A stretch of DNA of 64,000 nucleotides from an uncultured Flavobacteriaceae bacterium (GTDB taxonomy: Bacteria; Bacteroidota; Bacteroidia; Flavobacteriales; Flavobacteriaceae), in NCBI GenBank assembly GCA_947502495.1, contig CANNAC010000003.1:124001-188000 (forward strand). Reading direction: 5' to 3'. Under the pieces are notes generated by a model, which was not told the origin of the DNA, made no database searches, and was given only the letters and a program-made list of their open reading frames with translations. Positions within the stretch are counted from its first letter, which is position 1, and each line of letters starts with the position of its first letter. A program made the position numbers and the translations under genes. Of this stretch, positions 1-7,806 are shown piece after piece.

Positions 1-2
1 TT

Positions 3-209
3 AGTTTTATTGGTGTTTTTATGTTGTTTACAACATTTAATGCTAATGCAGTCAATACTAAAGAGATTAACGAACATAATTTATTGAAAGTACAAAGTTG
101 TTTCTCTTTTTATCATGGACTTTTTCATGAGTATTATGGAGGTATTAATCTTGATAATGTTGGTGACTTTAATTATCTTGTAGCACAATGTCAAGATGCT
201 TTCGAATAA
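3..209 (+). CDS. 3' part of a small secreted protein, 5' end outside window
   Basis: The frame is already open at the window edge, so the start probably lies upstream; the first visible ATG is at 21. The visible N-terminus is hydrophobic and ends in a signal-peptidase-like FNANA motif. About 50 residues follow, rich in Asn, Tyr and Phe (HGLFHEYYGG, VGDFNYLV), matching no family I recognise. The stop at 207-209 is one base before the ATG of the next gene, so the two are probably co-transcribed. Probably a small exported protein of unknown role. Confidence 0.5.
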   Translation, partial: SFIGVFMLFTTFNANAVNTKEINEHNLLKVQSCFSFYHGLFHEYYGGINLDNVGDFNYLVAQCQDAFE

Positions 210-210
210 G

Positions 211-969
211 ATGAGTTTCTCATATTTACATTATTTTACTTTAAAGATTGTTTTGTGCATGTTTCTCTTGGTTTCTACACCAAATTTATATGCACAAACA
301 TCTTATAAGGTTACTTATAATATTTCAGAAATTAAACTTCAAGGTTCTATAGATAATCTAGACGAAAAAGGCAAACGTATTACTAAACAAGTTGCTGCTA
401 GAGCAAAAGAAGTACATTATACACTCATATCTAATAATGAAAATTCGTATTTTCAGTTAGAAGAAGTATTAAAAAAAGAAAGCGATTCACCACTTGATAA
501 CATGCTATCAAAAATGGCAATGAGATTTCCTTCTTTTAATAAAGAAGTTTATACCAATAACAATAGTATTGTTTTTGTTAGAAATTTAGCCAATAAAGAT
601 TTTTTAGTTAAAAGGGATTTATACAATTTTAATTGGGCTATTAAGGATGAATCAAAAAACATTCTTGGTTTTGTAGCAAAGAAAGCTGAAGGAAATTATT
701 ATGATCCAATAATTGATGAGGAATTAAAAGTGAAGGCCTGGTTTATTCCATCAATTCCATTAAATTCTGGTCCAGATATTTTTAATGGTCTTCCTGGATT
801 AATTGCAGAAGTTAATTTAAAGGGAGCTGTAGTATCAGTTAAGAGCATTGAACGAAATACAGTTTTGAAAATACAAGAAATTGATACATCTAAATCAATG
901 ACACAAAAGGAATATGAAGACTTAATAATAAATTTAACAAAAAAACATATTGATAATTATAAAGAATGA
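211..969 (+). CDS. GLPGLI family secreted protein
   Basis: The protein carries the family signature NGLPGLIAEV near residue 195 of about 252, which defines the Bacteroidota-specific GLPGLI family. These exported proteins of unknown function are usually encoded beside a TonB-dependent-receptor-like outer-membrane protein, as here. A signal peptide ends near LYAQ. I place the start at 211, directly after the upstream stop (TAAGATG), rather than at 196, which would overlap the upstream gene and add five polar residues before the signal peptide. The next gene starts 44 bp downstream on the same strand. A periplasmic or outer-membrane partner of the barrel protein is the reasonable inference; no enzymatic motif is visible. 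Confidence 0.85.
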   Translation: MSFSYLHYFTLKIVLCMFLLVSTPNLYAQTSYKVTYNISEIKLQGSIDNLDEKGKRITKQVAARAKEVHYTLISNNENSYFQLEEVLKKESDSPLDNMLSKMAMRFPSFNKEVYTNNNSIVFVRNLANKDFLVKRDLYNFNWAIKDESKNILGFVAKKAEGNYYDPIIDEELKVKAWFIPSIPLNSGPDIFNGLPGLIAEVNLKGAVVSVKSIERNTVLKIQEIDTSKSMTQKEYEDLIINLTKKHIDNYKE

Positions 970-1013
970 TGCTTTTAAAGAAAGCAAACGTCGAAAATCC
1001 AAAAAACAATTAA

Positions 1014-3701
1014 TTGATAAAGTTTAAACATACAATTATTTTAATCCTGCTATTTCTAGCAGGATTTTCTCTTCATGCTCAAAATACAATATTACATGGC
1101 AAGGTTACAGACACTATACAAACCTCTTTATTTAATGTAAACATTCTAGCAATACCAGAATCTGAAATCGAAGAGATACGTTTTGCAATTACAAACCAAC
1201 AAGGAGAATACAAACTTAAATTAGAGCAAAACCAAACGTATACTATAACAGTAAGTTATTTAGGTTTTTTACCAGAAAATTTAACAATAAATACAAAAGA
1301 AAAAAACCTAATACATAATTTTACATTACAAGAAAATCCAGATCAATTAGATGAAGTAATTTTAAACTACATACCTCCAGTTGTTATTAAAAAAGATACC
1401 ACTATTTATCGTGTAGATAAATTTACAACAGGAGAAGAACGTAAACTAAAAGATGTACTTAAAAAATTACCAGGAGTAGAAGTAGATAAACAAGGCAATG
1501 TTGCAGTACAAGGTAAAAAAGTAACTAAAGTATTAGTAGAAGGTAAAGTTTTTTTTACAGGCAATAGTAAATTGGCGGTAAATAATATACCTGCAGATGC
1601 TGTAGATGAAGTTGTAGTTTTAGACAATTACAATGAAATTGCGATGCTCAAAGGTTTGCAAGATAGTGAAGATGTGGCATTAAACATTAAGCTTAAAGAA
1701 GATAAGAAAAAGTTTGCCTTTGGTGATGTGGAGTTTGGTGCAGGAATTAAAGAACGTTATGTGGTACATCCAAATCTATTTTATTATAGCCCAGAAACGA
1801 ATGTTAACTTTATAGGAGACCTAAACAATACAGGAGTTAAGAGTTTTTCTTTTAGAGATTATCTAGAATTTGAAGGTGGCTTTGGTAAACTATTAAAAGA
1901 TTCTGGCAGCTATTTTAGTTTGTTTAATAGTGATTTTGCTAAATATTTAAACAATCAAGATTTTATAGCAAACACCAACCAATTTGGTGCAATAAACATT
2001 AGGCAATCTGTAAGTGATGTAACAGATGTTTCTGGATATATTATTACAAGTAAAGCAAAAACAGAAACCCAAGACAATACTATAAATGAATATGTAATTA
2101 GTGATGAACCATTTGTCGAAAATAGAAGTAACAAAAACACACTAAACAACTTTTTTACAATAGGAAAATTAACTATAGATTATGACCCAAGTTATGAAGA
2201 AGATTTTGCTTATAACAGCTTTGTTAAAGTTACCAATAATGATAGTCAAGGTCTAATAAATACCATAAACCCAACACAAAATAATAACATTGCAACAAAA
2301 ACAGATATTAAAAGCTTAAATCTGAAACAGAATATAAACTATAGCAGAAAATTAAGTAAAGATCATACTGCAACTTTAGAAGCAACCTATAATTTTCAAA
2401 ATGATAAACCAATTACTAATTGGTTAACTAATCAAGAGATTTTACTAGGTTTAATACCTTTACAAGACGACGACATCTATAATATCTTACAAACAAAAAA
2501 AGCAAAATCACATACTATAAATGCTATTGTAAAAGACTATTGGGTTTTAAATAACTTTAACCATTTATATACAAGTATTGGTATAAATACTGCCTTTAAT
2601 GATTTTTATAACCAAGATGAGCAATCGTTAACCAATGGGAATAGCAATAATTTTACAAACGCAGGATTTGGAAATGATTTTAAACATCACTTAATAAACA
2701 CCTTTGTTGGTTTAGAATATAAGTTTCAAATTGGTATTGCTACTTTTAAACCAGCATTATATTATCACTTCTATTCTTGGAACACAAAACAAGTAGATGT
2801 TAAAACATCCAATAATAAAGCACTTTTGTTACCTCAATTTACTACAAAAATAGAATTTAACAATAGTGAAAAAATAAATTTCAAGTACAAACTAAATGCC
2901 AGTTTTTCAAGTGTAAACCAACTAGCTAGTAACTTTATGTTGTCTAGTTTTAACACTGTTTATAAAGGAAATGCAACTCTTGAGAATCAACTATATCATT
3001 CGGCTAGTTTTAGCTATTATAAATTTAGCTTATTTAAAAACTTAAATATTAATGCAAGTAGTACATTTAATAAACGCATCAAGTCTTTTAAAAATGTAAC
3101 AGAATTACAAGGGATTGAGCAGTTTAGTTCACCAATATTGTTTCAAAAACCAGAGCACAATTGGAGTTTAAATGGGAGTATTGCTAAAAAGATTCATAAA
3201 ATTAGATACAAATTTAAAAGTAGTTATACGTACAATGATTTTTATCAAATATTAAATGAAACAACTAATAAAAATATTTCTAAAAATATCAATACAACTA
3301 TAAGTGCAGAAACTTTCTTTAAAAACTTCCCAAATATTGAAATAGGTTACTCTAAAGATTTTAATACCTATAAATATTTAACAAATAAAACAAAATTTGA
3401 AAATGATGACTTTTTTGTAAATTTAGAATATGACTTTTTAAGTGACTTTATCTTTAAAGCAGATTATAGTTTAAATAATTACCAGAACAAGAATGTTAAT
3501 GCTAAAAACCGTTTTGAAAACGCGAATGCTTCTTTGTTTTATCAAAAAGAAGATAGTCCTTGGGGTTTTGAGGTTTCAGCCACCAATATTTTTGACACTA
3601 AATTTAAACAACAAAACTCGTTTTCAAATTTTTTAATAAGTGACAGCAAAACTTATATTCTTCCTAGAATTATTCTATTTAAAATAGCCTATAAACTTTA
3701 A
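1014..3701 (+). CDS. TonB-dependent-receptor-like outer-membrane beta-barrel protein with carboxypeptidase-regulatory-like domain
   Basis: An 895-residue outer-membrane protein. A signal peptide (about residues 1-23, ending HAQ) precedes a carboxypeptidase-regulatory-like beta-sandwich (about 25-110). A plug-like domain follows (about 120-225; LKDVLKKLPGVEVD, VLVEGKVFF), then a long barrel region rich in alternating aromatic/polar strands to the C-terminus. It starts at a TTG: an in-frame TAA lies immediately upstream (1011-1013) and no ATG gives a signal peptide. This architecture is the usual partner of GLPGLI proteins and probably handles import or export of an unknown substrate across the outer membrane. 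A terminator-like hairpin follows at 3848-3872. Confidence 0.85.
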   Translation: MIKFKHTIILILLFLAGFSLHAQNTILHGKVTDTIQTSLFNVNILAIPESEIEEIRFAITNQQGEYKLKLEQNQTYTITVSYLGFLPENLTINTKEKNLIHNFTLQENPDQLDEVILNYIPPVVIKKDTTIYRVDKFTTGEERKLKDVLKKLPGVEVDKQGNVAVQGKKVTKVLVEGKVFFTGNSKLAVNNIPADAVDEVVVLDNYNEIAMLKGLQDSEDVALNIKLKEDKKKFAFGDVEFGAGIKERYVVHPNLFYYSPETNVNFIGDLNNTGVKSFSFRDYLEFEGGFGKLLKDSGSYFSLFNSDFAKYLNNQDFIANTNQFGAINIRQSVSDVTDVSGYIITSKAKTETQDNTINEYVISDEPFVENRSNKNTLNNFFTIGKLTIDYDPSYEEDFAYNSFVKVTNNDSQGLINTINPTQNNNIATKTDIKSLNLKQNINYSRKLSKDHTATLEATYNFQNDKPITNWLTNQEILLGLIPLQDDDIYNILQTKKAKSHTINAIVKDYWVLNNFNHLYTSIGINTAFNDFYNQDEQSLTNGNSNNFTNAGFGNDFKHHLINTFVGLEYKFQIGIATFKPALYYHFYSWNTKQVDVKTSNNKALLLPQFTTKIEFNNSEKINFKYKLNASFSSVNQLASNFMLSSFNTVYKGNATLENQLYHSASFSYYKFSLFKNLNINASSTFNKRIKSFKNVTELQGIEQFSSPILFQKPEHNWSLNGSIAKKIHKIRYKFKSSYTYNDFYQILNETTNKNISKNINTTISAETFFKNFPNIEIGYSKDFNTYKYLTNKTKFENDDFFVNLEYDFLSDFIFKADYSLNNYQNKNVNAKNRFENANASLFYQKEDSPWGFEVSATNIFDTKFKQQNSFSNFLISDSKTYILPRIILFKIAYKL

Positions 3702-3847
3702 ATTTAAACAACTCCTTCCATATAGCTAATGGAAAGTGGCTTTCCATAAAATTGCAAGTCAGATGCTTTGAAGAAAAATAAGCAAAGCGAATTTTAATTT
3801 TTTTAACAAATAAATCAGTTCTCTAATAGTCACACATAATTTCAAAG

Positions 3848-3872
3848 CCATTCTATTCCGAATGGTTTTTTT
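3848..3872 (+). terminator. Rho-independent terminator after the TonB-type gene
   Basis: CCATTC (3848-3853), a six-base loop, GAATGG (3860-3865), then seven T. It lies 146 bp after the barrel gene and just before the CoA-transferase operon. It also shows that an upstream in-frame ATG at 3862, inside the hairpin, is not the start of the next gene. Confidence 0.7.
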
Positions 3873-3906
3873 ATTTCGTATTTTTCAGTTCCAAAAAATT
3901 ACAAAA

Positions 3907-4608
3907 ATGATTAATAAAAAAGTAGATTCTGTACAAGAAGCACTGCAAGGAGTTCATGACAACATGACGTTTATGTTTGGTGGATTTGGACTTTCAGGTA
4001 TTGCCGAAAACTCCATAGCAGAGTTAGTAAAGATGAATATAAAAGGGTTAACCTGTATTTCTAACAATGCAGGAGTAGACGATTTTGGTTTAGGTTTATT
4101 ATTACATCAAAATCAAATCAAAAAAATGATTTCTTCTTATGTTGGCGAAAACGCAGAGTTTGAACGTCAGATGCTTTCAGGAGAGTTAGATGTAGAGCTT
4201 ATTCCGCAAGGTACATTAGCTGAACGTTGCAGAGCAGCACAAGCTGGATTTCCTGCAATTTATACACCAGCAGGTTTTGGTACAGAAGTAGCCGAAGGAA
4301 AAGAAACCAGAGAGTTTGATGGAAAAATGTATGTATTAGAACATGCTTTTAAAGCAGATTTTGCTTTTGTAAAAGCATGGAAAGGCGACGCGGCAGGAAA
4401 TTTAATCTTTAAAGGTACTGCTAGAAACTTTAATCCGAATATGTGTGGCGCAGCAAAAATAACTGTTGTTGAGGTAGAAGAATTGGTTCCTGTAGGAACA
4501 TTAGATCCGAATCAAATTCATATTCCAGGTATATTTGTACAACGAATTTTTCAAGGTGCTAAATATGAAAAAAGAATTGAGCAACGTACAGTAAGAAAAA
4601 GGGAATAA
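3907..4608 (+). CDS. scoA: 3-oxoacid (succinyl-type) CoA-transferase subunit A
   Basis: A 233-residue protein matching the usual length and pattern of the alpha subunit of two-subunit 3-oxoacid CoA-transferases ([45 protein letters not shown]). It transfers CoA between an acyl-CoA and a 3-oxoacid, in ketone-body or branched-chain acid use. I choose the ATG at 3907 because the in-frame ATG at 3862 lies in the preceding terminator and would add 15 hydrophobic residues absent from the family. Subunit B follows 122 bp downstream. These genes are normally nearly adjacent, and the gap here is filled by an inverted pair of dispersed palindromic repeats. Confidence 0.93.
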   Translation: MINKKVDSVQEALQGVHDNMTFMFGGFGLSGIAENSIAELVKMNIKGLTCISNNAGVDDFGLGLLLHQNQIKKMISSYVGENAEFERQMLSGELDVELIPQGTLAERCRAAQAGFPAIYTPAGFGTEVAEGKETREFDGKMYVLEHAFKADFAFVKAWKGDAAGNLIFKGTARNFNPNMCGAAKITVVEVEELVPVGTLDPNQIHIPGIFVQRIFQGAKYEKRIEQRTVRKRE

Positions 4609-4613
4609 AAGCT

Positions 4614-4715
4614 GTCATTCCTGCGAAGGCAGGAATCTACTAGTAAAAATGAAGTTTCAATTTAAGAGATTCCTGCCTTAGTTTATCTTAAGCGAAGACG
4701 AAAGGCAGGAATGAC
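4614..4715. repeat. Inverted pair of dispersed palindromic repeats between scoA and scoB
   Basis: The left copy (4614-4638) reads GTCATTCCTGCGAAGGCAGG and on. The right copy (4666-4715) carries the same palindrome inverted, its two arms separated by about 24 bp, and ends in GGCAGGAATGAC. Relatives occur at 22729-22751, 40374-40400 and 41481-41508, and inside a coding region at 41390-41411. These look like REP-like extragenic palindromes. Folded together in mRNA they would form a long hairpin between the two subunit genes. Confidence 0.8.
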
Positions 4716-4730
4716 AAAAAACAAAAGAAC

Positions 4731-5384
4731 ATGTTAGATAAAACAGGAATAGCAAAACGAATTGCAAAAGAAGTACAAGATGGTTACTACGTAAACCTGG
4801 GTATTGGTATACCAACCTTAGTAGCAAACTATGTTAGAGACGATATAGAAGTAGAATTTCAAAGTGAAAATGGTGTACTAGGAATGGGGCCATTTCCTTT
4901 TGAAGGGGAAGAAGATGCAGATATAATTAACGCCGGAAAACAAACCATTACAACGCTTCCTGGAGCTAGTTTCTTCGATTCTGCAATGAGCTTCTCTATG
5001 ATTAGAGGGAAACATGTAGATCTTACTATTCTTGGTGCTATGGAAGTTTCGCAAAATGGAGATATCGCCAACTGGAAAATTCCAGGAAAAATGGTAAAAG
5101 GAATGGGAGGCGCAATGGACTTAGTTGCTAGTGCAGAAAACATAATTGTTGCTATGATGCATACCAATAGAGCTGGAGAATCTAAACTACTTAAAAATTG
5201 TAGTCTTCCTTTAACAGGAGTTGGTTGTGTAAAAAAGATTGTTACTAATCTTGCGGTTTTAGAAGTAACGGCAAAAGGATTTAAATTGCTGGAACGTGCT
5301 CCAGGAGTTTCGGTTGAAGAGATTCAAAATGCTACAGAGGGTCATTTAATTGTGGAAGGGGACATTCCTGAAATGAGCCTGTAA
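4731..5384 (+). CDS. scoB: 3-oxoacid (succinyl-type) CoA-transferase subunit B
   Basis: A 217-residue protein of normal length for the beta subunit. It has the catalytic-glutamate motif SENGVLGMGPFP; the Glu forms the glutamyl-CoA thioester in this family. Other family stretches are NLGIGIPTLVANY near the N-terminus and TILGAMEVSQNGDIANW in the middle. It forms the heteromeric CoA-transferase with the product of the upstream gene. The start is the ATG at 4731, just after the palindromic repeat, so translation of this subunit may depend on how that repeat folds. Confidence 0.93.
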   Translation: MLDKTGIAKRIAKEVQDGYYVNLGIGIPTLVANYVRDDIEVEFQSENGVLGMGPFPFEGEEDADIINAGKQTITTLPGASFFDSAMSFSMIRGKHVDLTILGAMEVSQNGDIANWKIPGKMVKGMGGAMDLVASAENIIVAMMHTNRAGESKLLKNCSLPLTGVGCVKKIVTNLAVLEVTAKGFKLLERAPGVSVEEIQNATEGHLIVEGDIPEMSL

Positions 5385-5482
5385 AAAGCATGCTGTTATT
5401 CTAAATCACTAATGGCGAATTCCATTTTTCCGATTTAAAGTAATAGTATATTTGAAATTCAAATGCTTTATAATTTGCTGAA

Positions 5483-5699
5483 ATGAAGAAAGTCTCTTCA
5501 AGGACCATTCTTCCAGAAGACGAAAAATAGATCATGATGGTTATGATTTATTTTCTCCTAATGCCGAAGAGGTCTTTGTGATTAAAATGATCATCAATCA
5601 AGTTGCAAAAAGATTAGGAGAAGATAAACGCTCCAATTAGGACAGGAGTTATCAGTAGCACATGTTTTAAGTATTGAAAAGAGGAGAAAAGGACTATGA
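5483..5699 (+). pseudogene. Possible decayed coding fragment in the 5385-5948 gene-poor stretch
   Basis: The 564 bp between scoB and the ABC gene hold no convincing intact gene. Three adjacent frames carry short protein-like pieces. Frame one is a 15-codon ATG frame (5483) ending in a stop. Frame two (from about 5533) reads SPNAEEVFVIKMIINQVAKR before a stop. Frame three (5631-5699) reads LGQELSVAHVLSIEKRRKGL before a stop. The composition (helical, charged, HTH-like spacing) would fit remains of a small regulator broken by frameshifts, but I recognise no family. The rest of the stretch, including a 34-codon frame near 5849-5950, shows nothing I can support. Confidence 0.25.
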
Positions 5700-5948
5700 A
5701 AGGTGCTCAAACGTTAAAATTTTATGTATTTCATCGATTTATTATGCTTTTTAACTGATTATTCTAAAATAAGTTACATCTTTGGAGTCCCCAAATGTAC
5801 CAAGTATAATAACCGAGTCTACCATAGACTTAACCTAAAATTATGAATTATGAATACGGATTTATTTTTTTTAAAACTTTTTAAAAAAGTAAGAAACACA
5901 TTCAAATTTATAGCGAGCTTATTATATTTAACAAAAAAAGTATTCATG

Positions 5949-7640
5949 CTATAACCCTTTAGGTATAGCATGAATTAACTTTTTTGTATATTCTTTTTTC
6001 GGATTGTTGTAAATTTCATCGGCATCGTCTAACTCTTCAATTTTACCAGCATTCATTACCAGTAATTGATCTGCCATATATTTTACAACGGCCAAATCGT
6101 GTGAGATAAATATATAAGTAAAACCAAAATCTGCTTTTAATTCATTTAATAAATTTAATACTTGCGCTTGTACAGAAATGTCTAAAGCCGAAACAGATTC
6201 GTCACAAATAATTAATTTAGGCTGTAAAGCTATCGTTCTAGCAATACCAACACGTTGTCTTTGTCCGCCAGAAAAAGCATGTGGATATCTGTTAAATGCA
6301 TCCGCATCTAATCCAACTCGATGTAAAATCTCTAAAACTTTTTCTTTTCTTTCAGTATATGTATTATAAAGGTTATGGACTTTCATTGGTTCTAAAATTG
6401 CATTTCCAATAGTAAGTCTTGGGTTTAGTGAAGCATAAGGATCTTGAAAAATAATTTGAATGTCTTTTCGAAGTACTCGCATTTCTGGAGCAGATATTTT
6501 AGTAATATCTTCTCCTTTGTATAAAATACTACCAGCTGTAGCTTTATCCAACTGTAAAATGGCCTTACCAAGTGTTGATTTTCCACAACCAGATTCGCCA
6601 ACCAAACCTAAAGTTTCTCCTTCATATAATTTAAAACTTACATCGTTTACAGCTTTAAAACCTTCCGTTTTATTAAACCAACCAGAAGTACTAAAATATT
6701 CCTTTTCTAGATTTATGACCTCTAATAAAGGCGGTTTACTGTAAATAACTTCGTGATGTTTTTGCCTTTCTTCGGCTGTTATTGTTTCTTTTGAAGTGGT
6801 TTCTCGTAAATAATCCTGAATAGTAGGCAGTGTTTTTAGTCTTGTATCTAAAGAAGGTCTAGAGCTTATAAGTGCTTTCGTATAATTGTTTTCTGGATGT
6901 TTAAATATTTGTTCTATGCTGCCTTGTTCTACAATGTTCCCTTGATACATGACTAAAACGCGATGTGCAATTTCAGATATCAAAGACAAATCGTGCGTAA
7001 TAAAAAGAATACTCATTTTGGTTTTTGCTTGCAATTCTTTTAAAAGCAGAATAATATCTTTTTGGACGGTTACATCTAGAGCCGTTGTGGGTTCGTCTGC
7101 AATTAAAACCTCTGGTTCGCAAGCAATTGCCATGGCAATCATAACTCGTTGCATCTGTCCGCCAGATATTTCATGCGGATATTTATTGTAAGTAGTTTCC
7201 GGAATAGGAAGCTTTACTTGTTCAAATAAAGTGAGTACATGCGCTTTAGCTTTGGTTTTAGTTAAGCTTGTATGTTGTAAAACAATTTCAAGAACTTGTT
7301 TGCCGCAAGTCATAGAAGGATTTAAAGAACTCATAGGTTCTTGAAAAATAATAGCTATTTTTTTTCCTCTTATTTTCTGAAACCCCTTTGCATCTAGTTT
7401 TGTTAAATCTTCATCTTTGTATAGAATGCTTCCGTTGGTGATTTTGGATATGCTTTTTGGTAATAGCCCTAATATTGCCAAAGTAGATACCGATTTTCCA
7501 GAACCAGATTCACCAACAATACCTAATATTTCATTTTCATTTAAGTGATACGAAATATTGTGGATGATTTCTTTTTCTTCCTGTTTATTGAAGAAGGAAA
7601 TACTGAGGTTTTCAATAGCAAGGATTTTATTTTTTAACAT
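5949..7640 (-). CDS. Fused oligopeptide/dipeptide-type ABC transporter ATPase (two ATPase domains)
   Basis: A 563-residue protein with two complete ABC cassettes in tandem. The N-terminal one has GESGSGKS, SGGQMQR and VLIADEPTTALD. The C-terminal one has GESGCGKS, SGGQRQR and LIICDESVSALD. This matches the DppD-DppF or YejF arrangement of peptide/nickel-family importers, where fusion replaces two separate ATPases. Each half ends in the Opp/Dpp-type extension. No permease or binding protein lies next to it, so its partners must be encoded elsewhere. Substrate specificity (peptides, microcin-like compounds) cannot be told from the ATPase. Confidence 0.92.
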   Translation of the reverse strand: MLKNKILAIENLSISFFNKQEEKEIIHNISYHLNENEILGIVGESGSGKSVSTLAILGLLPKSISKITNGSILYKDEDLTKLDAKGFQKIRGKKIAIIFQEPMSSLNPSMTCGKQVLEIVLQHTSLTKTKAKAHVLTLFEQVKLPIPETTYNKYPHEISGGQMQRVMIAMAIACEPEVLIADEPTTALDVTVQKDIILLLKELQAKTKMSILFITHDLSLISEIAHRVLVMYQGNIVEQGSIEQIFKHPENNYTKALISSRPSLDTRLKTLPTIQDYLRETTSKETITAEERQKHHEVIYSKPPLLEVINLEKEYFSTSGWFNKTEGFKAVNDVSFKLYEGETLGLVGESGCGKSTLGKAILQLDKATAGSILYKGEDITKISAPEMRVLRKDIQIIFQDPYASLNPRLTIGNAILEPMKVHNLYNTYTERKEKVLEILHRVGLDADAFNRYPHAFSGGQRQRVGIARTIALQPKLIICDESVSALDISVQAQVLNLLNELKADFGFTYIFISHDLAVVKYMADQLLVMNAGKIEELDDADEIYNNPKKEYTKKLIHAIPKGL

Positions 7641-7670
7641 GCTTAAAAATAGGCTTTTTAGTCTTGAAAA

Positions 7671-7687
7671 TTACGGAAAAACCGTAA
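7671..7687. promoter_or_regulatory. Inverted repeat TTACGG-N5-CCGTAA upstream of the metalloprotease
   Basis: A perfect 6-5-6 inverted repeat (7671-7676 and 7682-7687) in the divergent interval between the ABC ATPase and the secreted metalloprotease, about 120 bp upstream of the protease ATG. It is a possible protein-binding site or a small hairpin. No copy was noticed elsewhere in the window. Confidence 0.35.
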
Positions 7688-7806
7688 AATATAGGGGTTT
7701 TTTTACAGATAAAATGTATTTCGTCGAAAAAATGTGATTTAAGTATTTTTTTAAATTGAAAATATTAATTTCAGCAAAATATTAACTAAAAAATAACAGT
7801 ATTCGT

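Noticed and set aside
3862-3906. Upstream ATG as the start of scoA
   Set aside because: It lies in the terminator hairpin of the previous gene and adds residues not typical of the family; 3907 fits the family start.
4614-4715. CRISPR-like array
   Set aside because: Only two inverted palindromes without regular spacers; they belong to a dispersed REP-like family.
4859-5167. 102-codon minus-strand frame inside scoB
   Set aside because: Antisense to a strongly supported CoA-transferase subunit; composition follows the complementary strand.
5849-5950. 34-codon plus-strand frame (MNTDLFFLKLFKKV...) before the ABC ATPase gene
   Set aside because: Very AT-rich, no promoter or family, ends in the downstream gene's 3' end; not enough to call a gene.
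7718-7727. ATTTCGTCGA upstream of the metalloprotease, similar to half-site CACTCGTCGA
   Set aside because: No partner half-site 21-22 bp away and no good -7 box at the expected 30-bp distance, unlike the four accepted sites.
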